A DNA stretch of 64,000 bases, taken from assembly GCA_963971285.1 (NCBI GenBank), contig OZ020257.1, positions 11,918,602-11,982,601 on the forward strand, read 5' to 3'. Below, one piece after another: positions 47,405 to 58,628 of this stretch. Each line of letters begins with the position of its first letter. Position 1 is the first letter of the stretch. The position numbers and the translations under genes were made by a program. The notes below the pieces were generated by a model that searched no databases, was not told where the DNA came from, and was given only the letters and a program-made list of their open reading frames with translations. This stretch comes from Astropecten irregularis (Eukaryota; Echinodermata; Asteroidea; Paxillosida; Astropectinidae).

Positions 47405-47626
47405 AGTTCCAGGATTAGCACCATCTCAGAGGACGTCTCAAACACCTCATGGAGGCTGATGATCTGGCTGTGGGACAGCTCGCTCAGGATCTCAATCTCC
47501 CGGAGGATGTCCTCTCGCTTGGAGCCCCGTCGGCTGGACGCATAGCGACGCTTCTTGACAAACTTGCCGGCAAAGTCCCGGCCGCTGGTGCGCTCCGTCA
47601 CCAGCTTGACCTCGGAAAACTGACCG
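47405..47626 (-). CDS. DAPK: DAPK-family kinase, coding exon 2 (N-lobe)
   Basis: This exon encodes residues 21-94 and two bases of L95. It contains SGQFSEV of the glycine loop, GKFVKK with the ATP-binding lysine K42, the basic loop KKRRYASSRRGSKRED that distinguishes DAPK1/2/3 from most other kinases, the helix-C region EDILREIEIL with its glutamate, and the hinge approach MVLILEL. The acceptor follows a pyrimidine tract (tctctttttcag) and the donor is ACT|gtaagt. Local GC content is far above the flanking intron, as expected for selected coding DNA. Confidence 0.95.
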
Positions 47627-47687
47627 CTGAAAAAGAGAGAGAGAGAGTAAAAAGAAGCGTTTATATAGCGGCATGCAAATGGTTTCA

Positions 47688-47795
47688 TGGCTTCTGACTG
47701 GCAAACGAACAAAGATAATTTGGTACTGGTACGATATTCAATGGGTTGAAGGTTCGAATCCCGCTCAAGTCAATTTTTCTTTCAATAATTTTAAA
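47688..47795 (+). mobile_element. tRNA-derived SINE copy
   Basis: Carries TGGCTTCTGACTGGCAAACG, AACAAAGATAAT, the B-box GAAGGTTCGAATCCCGCTC and the tail AAGTCAATTTTTCTTTC. Part of the tRNA body is missing compared with 37453. Confidence 0.7.
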
Positions 47796-47799
47796 TTGT

Positions 47800-50700
47800 T
47801 ATTTCAAATTGATGGTGAATGCAGCTTTTGTGAAACTTTCAGACAAAAAGATTTGCTGCAAATTACATAAAAACATGATTGAAAATGACTTTGTATTTTC
47901 CGAAGTACAACATATCATGTGCGCGTACAAGTGTGAGTGAAAATTTAATTTTAAGTTCAGAAAATCTAAAAACAAAACAAATTATAAAAATAAATGTGAC
48001 TTTACAAAATGTGTACAATATGACATACTGTACATGTATGAATCCAATTCTTTGAATCCGTGTAGGGCCTACTGTACTATTTTACTTTTAACATACTTTT
48101 ACATGTACATAAATATGTTACTTGGTTGTATGATTATGATTTATTTCTTAAACATATATGCAAAATCAAAATTGCATTTCACTGTGCATGTACCCAGGGC
48201 TCGAATTTCGTGAAAAAAAAGCACTGGAAAGTAGGTCTAGTAATTGAAGGATTTTACTAGACCTGAACTTTTTTCACTAGACCTGTGGCATTCATGTACA
48301 TGTAGGAATATAATTGTATGTAATATTGTGTCCAAAATCATCAATTTAGGCACCATTTTAATTGTGCAAGGAAAACAAAATTACTAGACAGCCAGACTAG
48401 TGCAGTACACACTTTTACTAGAGCGACACTGAAATCACTAGACTCGGTCCATGGTTTACACATGGTTTAGTGGATATTTCGAGCCCTGGTACCGGTACGT
48501 AGGCCTACACATTGCTTACAAATAACAACAACAATAAAGCTGAATGTATGCATGTAAATTAGGTAAATAAAGATACTCCTTTGCAATTAAATTTCCAATT
48601 CTTGGGAGGAGAGACAGAGACATGTAGGTGCCTCTAATATTTCACTGCCGACATCAAGAAGAAAAGTCTAGGAACCAGAGGAGACGCAAGCCAGAAAATC
48701 CTCCTCGTGGCCTCAATCTCCATTAGAACTGAATTACCTGTCAGTCCATTTACCAGTATCTATACATGTACATGTACAGTAATATGCATTCGTCAGACCA
48801 ATGATTCATTTACATGCTATAGGCCTAAACTTAGCATTGCATGAGTCAAAGCCTGTAGACTCCTTCCTCCCCTCCCCCTCTCTCTGTCCCTCCCCTGACA
48901 CCTCCCAGACTTTCTCGGTCTTCTACCAACCAGTCTAATTGTCCCAGCTCTCCGCTCCAATTCTGATTTTTTTTTTTTTTTTGCTTCCTCAACAACATCC
49001 TAAATATTTTGCCTGTCCCACCTGCAAACATCATTATTAAATCTCATCTGTGGACTGACGCGGAGGCGTCACGGGTTGTTGCGGCACGCTGCCATCACCG
49101 CGCCGAGAAAAAAAATATATGAGGAAGTGAGGGATACGGGCTGACGTGTGACAATCTCCTTGAAACCTGTGTTCAGTTTGTGTTCATGTAATTAATTTGC
49201 TTTTAATTAAAGGATGCAAGGCCTAGATCTATGTGTGTACTGTGCAGGTAGGTAGGATTGTCAATGGTAGCACGATAGCAGTTTGATGATGAAATCTTGA
49301 TGTCTGGTGTGACCTTCATGTACATGAATCCAGATATTGATACAGTGTACTGTATGTAATTTTACAGTACTTAGCCTGTTGTGAATATACAGGGTGTCCA
49401 GTCCCAGAAAAAACGCAACACTGTGTCGGGACCCATTATTTTATAATTAAACTGTTTATCACTTCAAGATTCAGATCTATGTGATACAGCCATGTCTTGG
49501 CTATCACCATGTAGAATTTAAGCATATTTGAGCTGAAATTGGCGAAAATATGACCAATTAAAAGAGTACTCCTTAAAAACAAATTTGCAAGGATAACGTG
49601 CATAGTGCTCAATACACGCATAATTGTGTATGAAAGAAAGATGAACATCAGGTTTTGAGGTTGGGTAATTCAGTCTTAGTTTTTTCACTCAATTTTTGTC
49701 CAATTTTACTCAAATTCTACATACTGTGCATGTATCTTTAGTAATAAAATGACCTCACTATATATTCATAACTTGAGTCCAATACCAGCTGTTTACTGAC
49801 TACTGACTCTAGGGTGCCTAATGATTCAAAAGAACCTATAGACATTATCAAAGCTTAGCTTGGTAGCATTTATAACTCGGGTGGTCTCACATACATACAA
49901 AGCGTCCCACGCCAACCTACATTATAGTTTCGTTTTGTTTGTTTTCGGTGTTGTTTTGGTGGTGATTCTTGCGTATAAAAAGAAATCACTAGGCATGTAC
50001 AGTGCTAGTACACCCGTAAGTATGTAGATTTAACTGTTAATAATAAATCATTGAAAGGTGAACAAAGAAAAATTGACTGACTGATAATTAGAATTGATAA
50101 TTTATAAATCTTTCCAATATTTATCAGAAGCCAACGCAGATTAAAAAAATTACTAATTGAATAATATATTGTGTTCCAACACTGACAATGATTAAATACA
50201 TTGTAAATGTAATACAGGTATTCAATGCAGCTGTTGTGATCTGTTAACTAGTAAATTCATGATGTTTATAAATTCATTATTCTGTAGGCCCTAAAACTTT
50301 CTCCACATGTGATAAATTATGTGCAGCACTCCCAAACTCAGGAGTCATTGTAAATTCAAGAATGTGTCACATCTTGCACTCATCCCCCTCCTCCCAAAAG
50401 AAGAAATATGGGCAATTGGTTTAAGTTTTTTTATTACATTCATGACCATGCAATATGCACAAAATCAATTTGGCAAAATGACAACCTCACGCTCGCATGA
50501 TTCATTTGAATTGACAGAAAATAGACAATTAAATGTTACATTGACACTGTGCATTGTTAATTCATGGCAGAACCGCACAAGCAATACACAATATCAGTAC
50601 TGTACAATACGTATGTACACGTATGTAAGTGCAGTATGCACAGGCAAATTAATTTGGTTAAAGTTATGATTCATTGATGTATGAGTTGTGTGTTCTGTCA

Positions 50701-50897
50701 TGTATGCATGCAGTACTGTATTATATTATTATGACTAGGAGCAACATACATACATGTTATACATACAGTGTACATGTAATGTATGTAGTTGTAATACATA
50801 GGCCTACATTATGTGTACCTCAGTAATGTACAAAGTTCTGTGCAAAACTCCTTCCTACATGTAAATCCATCATTTGAAATCTACATGTAAGTGACCA
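47800..50897. other. Intron 1 sequence, nothing recognised
   Basis: No gene or clear element apart from TACATGTA words and a T run near 48968-48982. A short GC-richer patch lies at 49055-49110. Confidence 0.4.
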
Positions 50898-51045
50898 GGG
50901 GTCGATTTCATGAAGCCCTACGATCGATCGTTACTCAAGTTACGAAGGATAACCCATCGTAGCGGAGATATCCCACGTAGGCTTCAATGCATCAAAAGTC
51001 CTACGATTGATAGTAAGTTACGAAGACTTTGGTGAAATCGACCCC
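50898..51045 (+). repeat. Family 7 fold-back
   Basis: The ends GGGGTCGATTTCATGAAGCC and TTGGTGAAATCGACCCC are inverted, with CGATCGATCGTTACTC and TTGATAGTAAGTTACGAAG inside. CCAGG lies outside on both sides. Confidence 0.8.
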
Positions 51046-52482
51046 AGGTGACACATATTCAAATTGCACCAGGATAAAAGTACCCAGTTGTGAGACCTGT
51101 ATTCTGTACATTGTAACATGTGTAACAATGCATTAAAAAAGTTCAAGGATGTTGTTGTAATACTTAGGGGCCTACATGTGTGTAATAATTATGTATGGGT
51201 GTATAGAGGCACATGGCATACATGGGTGCAATGGTGCATTTAGCAAACGATAATTTTTATGTAGGCCTATACATGTACTGTACATGTTGTAGGGCCAAAG
51301 TTGGGAATTATATTGTACAGCTGGTGTCCGTGAGAAATTTCACAGTAGGACTACCGGTACTCCAAATCAACTTATTTAGTGCAAGTCTTTCCAGGTTTCA
51401 TACTATGTGAATATGCAAAGATAAGCTTAGCTTAAATTATAAATATTCCATTGGGGGGGGGGGGTAGTTAAATCTCCACTCAGGCTCCGGCTTCGTCTGT
51501 CATCCATCGTGTGTCCATACTGAAAATAAAGTTTGTGGTTTTTCATTGAAGCTGAAGCTCTGTTTTCTTTTTCAAACCAGGTTTAATCTAAGTACTGTAG
51601 TTTCCGAAACGGAGCCAAAAGCGGCCATTTTGATGTACCCTGGTTTTTTTTATAGAATGGATTCACAGCAAGCCTGGGCCGAGGCTTGGAAAATGTTCAA
51701 ACATTGGTTTTTCCAGATAGTCAGATTAGAACAGATCTTGTAACATTCATTTCATTAAATGAAGCGCTGCATGAAATAGAATCTGCAACCGAAAATAATT
51801 TTAAAAAAATGTTTTCTCTCTCGCTGGAAAGAAAATCAGTGCCTTATGAATTGTGCACACAATTGCAATTTAGGCCTGTAATGTACACATATCTACTGTA
51901 CAGTCTACAAATGATGCATTATCAGCCAAGATATCTATCTGTCCATGTGCGTCAGAGATGTCAGGTCAAGTGTTTCCCACCTGTACGGTGTGCTCGTTAT
52001 AAATACAGCACAAGTTTGTTTGCTTTTTCTTTTAGGAAATGATTGAATGCTAGCAATTTTGTCTCAATTTATGCAGTACAGTACACAGTTTGCGCATGTA
52101 TTCGTGTACACGTATGTATTTACATGTAGCACAGCACATAATACAGTACAATACTAGTGAATAGTGAATTATCTGGATTTTAATGTTTTATCAAGGCTAG
52201 ACTCAAGTCCCATCAGGTTCAGACCATCATGGCAAAGTCAAACCAGTTTTTTAATCCCAAATTTATTTGCTTCAAATCAAAACGATGGGCTAATCAAGTT
52301 TTACATTTTGTATTTTACCATTTTAGGAAAATACGCCTAGATTTATACTGTACGTATACAATTTGTAATGTACATGGATGTATTCTCATACACTGTGAAC
52401 ATACATGTAGACCTACTGTTATACTATAAGGCAATCACACATTTTTAAGGATATTTTCATAATTTCAAATTATTTGAAATAA
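51046..52482. other. Intron 1 sequence, nothing recognised
   Basis: A plus-strand frame at 51686-52042 has no recognised family and no splice support. Confidence 0.4.
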
Positions 52483-53400
52483 GGCATTTTGATCCTAGCT
52501 GGATCTTTCTGGAGGCTATGACAAGAGGACAAGAACATGCAATAAAAGGCACGTTCTCACACACCAAAAAGCGCGACTATTTGGGTCGCACTCCAAATCG
52601 CGACCCAAATAGTCGTGCTTTTTGATATGTTCTCACAGCCAAAAAAGCACGACCTAAATCGTACCGGTATGATTTCTATCAAACTGCCTGTGCGCAGTGA
52701 AGCGTGAAGTTGGCATGCATCCTGTGCTAAACTCGCGGGCCCGCCTTGCATGATGGGATATAAAAAAACGGTATTTTTTGGTGCATCGTTCACACAGCAA
52801 ATAATCGCGACTATTTGCAAACAGACGCACTATTAGTGCGAATTGGAGCGCGCTCCAAATAGTCGCGATTATTTGTGTCCCCACACAAATCGCGACCCAA
52901 ATAGTCGCGCTTTTTTGGTGTGTGAGAACGTGCCTATAGATACACAAATGGTTAAAAGGATCAGAACAAAGGGGGGGGGGTTAGACCATCAGAGTGACCA
53001 GGGAGGATAGGGGTTGCCAAGTGTGGTCAGGGGAAGAGGACAAAGGGGTCTACACATGGTCTAGGGTAGGCAAGATCAAAGGTAATGTAGGTACAAAGGG
53101 GGTGAAGATTATACAGGAGGGCTGAGGGGAACAGAGATGAAAAGGGTAGGCTATTAAGGGGTAGGCCTGCTGAAAAAAAAAAGAGAAAAGAAGATGAGGC
53201 CTGCTGAAAAAAAAAATTTGCCTATAAAAGAAGACAAAGTTCTAAATAAACTACAACTATGGCAGAAAAAAGTTAAGTTACATAATATACAAACACTGAA
53301 AACTGCCCAGCCCCATCAACCAAAATATTGACCTGAAATATAAAATGCTTCCAAGGAATTAAGTTGTAGAACAAGGAGGGCCTGACATTTCTTAAGCTAA
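52483..53400 (+). repeat. Family 1 copy, long form, split by a MITE
   Basis: Carries TTTTGATCCTAGCTGGATCT and GACAAGAGGACAAGAACATG on the left of the insertion. On the right are GATACACAAATGGTTAAAAG, CAGAACAAAGGGGG, CCAGAGTGACC-type text and finally AAGGAGGGCCTGACATTTC. Confidence 0.65.
52547..52935. mobile_element. Family 4 MITE, complete, 389 bp
   Basis: The ends AGGCACGTTCTCACACACCA and TGGTGTGTGAGAACGTGCCT are exact inverted copies over 20 bases. The arms repeat CGACCCAAATAGTCG. Insertion in a family 1 copy gives its relative age. Confidence 0.9.
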
Positions 53401-53533
53401 ACAAAAACCTTTGCCAGGTCTAAAAGTATTTGGATCCCCCAAAATGAGTGGTGCATGAGCAAAATACTAGAATACTAAACTTTGTGACATGTACAGTAGT
53501 TCCAGATGGAGTGCACTTGAAGTGCATAGGTCA

Positions 53534-53588
53534 TACAGTACAGTACAGTACAGTACAGTACAGTACAGTACAGTACAGTACAGTACAG
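53534..53588. repeat. Microsatellite (CAGTA)n
   Basis: About eleven uninterrupted copies of the 5-bp unit. Confidence 0.95.
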
Positions 53589-53615
53589 GCCTATACGCTA
53601 GCTTCAAATGGTCTA

Positions 53616-53865
53616 GGGACCAATTTCACGGAACTGCTTAGCACAAAAATTTGCTAAGCATGACATTTTTGTCTTAATAAAGACAGGGTTTATAACAACC
53701 AAATGTCCATGTTTATACATCACTTTTAATTGTTCTTTGGTTGGTGTTTGCTGTCAGACCATGAATATCAAATAAAATTTTTAACAGTGGTTTAATTGTT
53801 TTATTGGGCAAGACATGTTTGTGCTAAGCAAATGTTTGTGCTAAGCAGCTCCATGAAATTGACCC
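53616..53865. repeat. Family 8 fold-back
   Basis: The ends GGGACCAATTTCACGGAACT and AGCTCCATGAAATTGACCC are inverted. The arms TTTGCTAAGCATGACATTTT and TTGTGCTAAGCAAATGTTTG are present. Confidence 0.8.
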
Positions 53866-54185
53866 ATGTCGAGGGTGAACCCTACATCCATGGAATTCCT
53901 GAAATGCTCAGGAAGGTTCAAACAAAGACAATAAATAAATATTTACACCGATCGTGAATAAACATTTGAAGAGATAGCCATTAGAAAAAAAAATAGGTCA
54001 AACAAACGTTTTCACCAAAAAAGAATCCTGGTTTTAAATGGCTGTGCACAAAAAGGCTGAAGGATTGACAGTGTATGCCTAAATGCACAGTAAAATCCTG
54101 ATACATTTAAAATTGTTTCAAAATATTAAAATTACAAGCTAAAATGGCTACAAAGGAAATACATTGATTTGACACTAGAATGCAA

Positions 54186-54500
54186 GGTGTCCACAATTAA
54201 TTAACCCTAACCCTCCTCAATCCTCCAAAATCCTTCTGGTAGTTTGGAGGATTTCGGAGGATTCAGGATAAAATGTCATTTTCAAGTGAGGACCACTTGA
54301 GGAGTGGCAAGGATTCAGGATAAACGCATTTTTTGAGGTATGGCCACCGAAGGATTTTGAAGGATTCAGGATTCAGGTACCTCTCATTTTGAGTATAAGT
54401 GAGATCACTGGAGGATTATGGAGGATTGAGGAGGAATGCTGTTTTTTAACTATGTCCCTATGAGGATTTTGAAGGATTGAGGAGGGTAGTTATATAAAAG
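54186..54500. repeat. Degenerate GAGGATT-rich tandem array
   Basis: Repeated phrases GGAGGATTCAGGATAAA, GAAGGATTCAGGAT and GGAGGATTGAGGAGG lie at irregular spacing. Looks like a decayed minisatellite. Confidence 0.6.
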
Positions 54501-54548
54501 GCTCAAGTATATCTATAGGCCTACTGTATAGTGTGCAAAATCAGCTCA

Positions 54549-54676
54549 GGGGCCAATTTCACTAAAATGCTAAGTTGCGATCATTGCTAAAGCCCAAATC
54601 CATCGCTAAACGGAAAATCGAACGCTACTTTTTGGCTATTAGCGATGACCACAAAGCGTTAGTGAAATCTGCCTCT
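54549..54676. repeat. Fold-back with GGGGCCAATTTCACTAAAA end
   Basis: The ends GGGGCCAATTTCACTAAAAT and TTAGTGAAATCTGCCTC are inverted. The interior has GCGATCATTGCTAAAG and TATTAGCGATGACC. Confidence 0.65.
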
Positions 54677-55486
54677 GGATTACTGTGATTGGGAACATTT
54701 CCACTAAAAAAAAAATTGTGTTGAGAATACGATTTCTGATGCACATGACTCACATATGGTACACTTTGACAATTCACTTGAAGTTTCAACAGGTTTACCT
54801 TTGAAAACCGTTTAGGCCTACTTAGAAAACAGATATTTTGTTCAGTTCAGTCCCATGCCTAGGGTTTGTGCACTACCGTTAGGGGTCAGTGTATCAAAAT
54901 CTCGACCCATGGATCTCCGCTTCTTGTATCATGGCACTCTTTCAAAGGGCTTGAAGAACTTCTTAGCTTCCAAGTGTAGCACCAGTACATATAGTAGGCC
55001 CTAGTAACCGAACTTGGGCCTTGTACTTCGAAAACATTTTTTTTTTCAGTTCAGTCCCATAGGGTTTGTGCACGTACAGGGTGTCAAGTGTTGTTGTCTA
55101 GTGAGTGTACGGAAATATCTCCCCATGATCTCCGGCTCCGCTTCTCACATCATGGCACTCTTCCAAAGGGCTTTGAAGTTTAAGTACCTAGCTTCTAAGT
55201 GCTAAGTGCTACTAGCACAAGTAGTAGGTCCCGGTACTTTAGAAATAGGCCTGGCGTTGGTGTTTATTAGTCCACTCTGCCCCACTGGTTAGTCTGGTAC
55301 TTCTACAGTAAAATATTAATTTAAACCCACCTTGCTATCTACTTCTAGTTCTACCTCCATGCTTAATTTAATAAGACTGTTCATCTGTTGGGTCTGGGTA
55401 CGAGACTAACCAGAGTGGACTAATGTATATGAATGCCGTAGGCCTGGTACCTTAATTAATTGATAAAGAGGTAGCTTCAGTCTCAC

Positions 55487-55548
55487 CTGCCAATATCATT
55501 CCCGATTTCATAGTAAGTATCCACTGGCTCTGACTTGATGGTCAACAT
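55487..55548 (-). CDS. DAPK: DAPK-family kinase, coding exon 1 (start codon)
   Basis: This exon encodes residues 1-20, MLTIKSEPVDTYYEIGNDIG, plus the first two bases of S21. The motif D-x-YY-x-x-G-x-x-x-G matches the start of DAPK kinases, whose N-terminus is equally short before the glycine loop. That is why the ATG at 55548 was chosen. The donor is AG|gtgaga and the phase fits exon 2, giving AG+C = Ser. No in-frame upstream coding sequence was needed. An untranslated 5' exon could exist further upstream and would not be visible from sequence alone. Confidence 0.88.
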
Positions 55549-57112
55549 TCCGGCTCCCAAACAACACGCGCGTAAAGGCTACAACGACAACGCCTGTACA
55601 TTTCCTAGGCACGTCACTTGGCTGATGAGGATCGAAGAACTTGGAACAAACAAAAAACCAGCAATCAAAGCATACTGGAGGGAAGTAGGAATCCCAGCAC
55701 AAGAATTGGAATGGAAGGGGTGCAGTGGGTTTTCTCTAACTGTTAGCTAGTCACGTTGTACTTGTGTGATCTTCCTGCGTTCGCGATCTCACTCGACTGA
55801 AACTTGTGCGTGAAGCTTCAAAGTGTTGTGAAAGAGAATGATTTTCCAGCTTGTAGATCGTGTCAATATTTCAAGGGTACTTTTAAGGTCATTTGCAACG
55901 AAATTTTTAGATTTGTGACGATCAAATTTTCGTGAATGGAAATTAAGTGTTGTTTCTAAAATCAGAGGCGTCAAATTATACCCAGTTTTGGTGTGAGAAT
56001 TGGAAAGTGGAGGAAATAATCATTCCTTTTGATCTGCATGATGAATATATTTATGCCAGATCGATTAGTTGAAGGGCGCCCTCTGTACAACTGGTTAAAC
56101 CAACAGAACAACAATAAACTAGAGCACTACAGATATTAATAGATGGGGCATGGAATGGAGCCTTTTAATTACAAACAAAAATAAAGAAACAACACAAAAT
56201 TGTTCCCCATCTCTGAGAAATGGAGTGCGTAATGACCCACTTTTTCATGGGGCGCGCGCGGACAGGGAAGTATTTGCTTTCTTTGCAACTGTCCGTCTAG
56301 AAACTTTTTTCCATTATCTTTTATTACCATGTACATGTAGTCGCATTATTTAAAGTTTTTAATTTAAATTTAATCCACCCCTGGGATAGGGCTTCTACAT
56401 TTGACTCATGCGAAAAATTAATAGGCCCCTATGTTTAATTGTTTTAATTATGTACACTGAGCTGATGAGACGGTGAAAGCATCCAAAACAGTGTGTGACT
56501 GGTGGAAGGAAATAATTCACGAGAGGGCGCCGTTGTGGTACACTGTGGGGACAAAAGTGGTTTTAGTGCAAAATTATTTCACCTCCTCGCGTAGGCCTAT
56601 AACACTGTATGTACGATTAATTAAGAATATGGTGTGTTCTAAGTGACTCCTGGAATGGGGGCAGGGGAAGATTGTGAAATTTGAGATAATATTGTCCCTC
56701 TGTATGTACATGTAGGCGCTAGCTAGTGGTGTACGGATTAAGGACCAAGAAGCCTTTAGGCCGAAACGAAACCATCATATTAAACAAAACCATATTTTCA
56801 TAGAATTAATATTGAGACGAACTGCTATGAAATGCCGTCGTTGGCGATATGTTCGAGGGGACACAGCTTTTAAAAACATAGAAAAGAACATTGATATTAA
56901 TTAGGGATCACCTTGATTCAATTACAACAACCACAGCATAGGAAGGTTCACCAAGTAAAAACAAAACAGTAACCACGAATACCGATTTCGATAAGATGAT
57001 GTTTATTAATTATTTGTGTCATGAAGTTTTGAAAAGTGGATGATATGGTTACAATAAATCTTGTTAAAATAAAACAAACAGGATAACCAAAGTTATAAAA
57101 CTACCTAGGTTA
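55549..57112. other. Upstream flank of the kinase gene, no further gene seen
   Basis: The first base outside the ATG exon starts this stretch. No TATA box, CpG-dense island or upstream exon can be defended from the sequence. A promoter is expected within or beyond it. Confidence 0.35.
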
Positions 57113-57438
57113 AAGGTACAGTACAGGATTGGTTACATACCTTAACAGAAATGTTCACAGATTTACATAATGCTTTCAGGGTATGAAGATGCTGGTAGAA
57201 ACATACCGGCCGTTAAAATATTTCCGCCTGAAATTGTGTATTTATCCAGAAATTAGTAAAACAATGTCCGAATACAGGCTTGATCGCGGGGTTTGATCAA
57301 AACCATTTTTATGTTTTATAAGAAAAATTGAGTTCAAATTTCCACAGGTTTATTATTTCACGCACATAATTATTGGATCAGACAAAGTGTGGGTGCTCTT
57401 CTTCTGTGACAGTTAACCAATCTTGTATTGTACCTTTA
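57113..57438 (+). mobile_element. Family 3b MITE
   Basis: From AAGGTACAGTACAGGATTGG to AATCTTGTATTGTACCTTTA, which are inverted ends. The interior matches 42917-43263. Confidence 0.8.
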
Positions 57439-57828
57439 AGTTAAAGGTTGTTCACGTGATAAGTCACAGTCAAGTCACATGATAAGTTTGTCTCCATAAC
57501 AGTGCGACTGTATACCCTCTACGAATCAAAGAATTTTGCCAAAATGTTGAACATGTTCTCTTTTTTTTTACATCAGTTATTTTGACAATTTATTTGCAGT
57601 CACTAAAATTTAAAAAAAAAAACGTTTTGAAAAAGTATAGTCAACGATTTCATCTACCATTATCATTATTGTTATTGTTGACCAGATGATTTTAATACAT
57701 ATAGTTAAATACAACAATTCCATGAAAATTAATCAATGATATTTTGTTTTCAGAATCAATTAACATTCGAAAAGGCATCCTCAGACCTTTAAGGTAATTT
57801 ATATCAGCGAGTTTTATTATGATTTTAA

Positions 57829-58040
57829 AGGTAGTATCATTTTTGGTAGCATACCGAAACAGAAATCTCCACTGAGATTTACCTATAACTTACATAGTAT
57901 AAAGATGATAGAAACATACCGTTAAAATTGTCCTGCCTGAAATGCTGTATTTATCCAGAAAAGAGTAAAACCAATGATCAAGAATCTTTTAAAGATCAAC
58001 AATAACGGTGAAAATACTTTTAAAAAAAATACCGTGGGCG
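57829..58040 (+). mobile_element. Family 3 MITE, right half missing
   Basis: Starts AAAGGTAGTATCATTTTTGG and stops after AATACCGTGGGCGTTTTC. Confidence 0.7.
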
Positions 58041-58263
58041 TTTTCACCATAGATTCAAATTATAGATAATCTTATAACTTAATTATGTGGAAAAGCAGTA
58101 ATGAATTGTATCGTAGATAATAGCACATTTCAAAAGCTCAGTGTTTAAGATAATTATCATTGTACATGTGCACATTTTACACATTATTACAGATACACTC
58201 TCTACATTGTTTGTGTCATAACCACCCGGTTATACAGTATAGCCGAAGAATTAACTGAAGTTC

Positions 58264-58628
58264 AAGGTAGTATCATACTTTGGTAAGAGACCAAAACAGA
58301 AATGTTGACAGATTTACGTATAACTTACAGGGTATGAAGATGGTGGTGGTAGAAACATACTGTTAAAATGTTTCCGCCTGAAATGGTGTATTTATCCAGA
58401 AATTAGTAAAACAACGACCAAAAATCTTTTTGATCTAAATTTAAAAGATCAAAAATAAAAGAGAAAAGACTTAAGAAATACTGTGGCTGTTTTTCACTGT
58501 TTTCTCAAAATGTGGGCAACGTATGGGACTGAAATTTTCACAGATTACTTTTACTGTATCTTCCTTGATATTTTTGCCAAAGAAACTGTATTTCTTTGAC
58601 AAAATCCAAAGCATGATACTACCTTTAA
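58264..58628 (+). mobile_element. Family 3 MITE, complete
   Basis: From AAGGTAGTATCATACTTTGG to CCAAAGCATGATACTACCTT, exact or near-exact inverted ends. GATCTAAATTTAAAAGATC forms the centre. Confidence 0.85.

Noticed and set aside
53534-53588. CRISPR-like or regulatory array
   Set aside because: A simple 5-bp microsatellite without spacers, in a eukaryotic genome.
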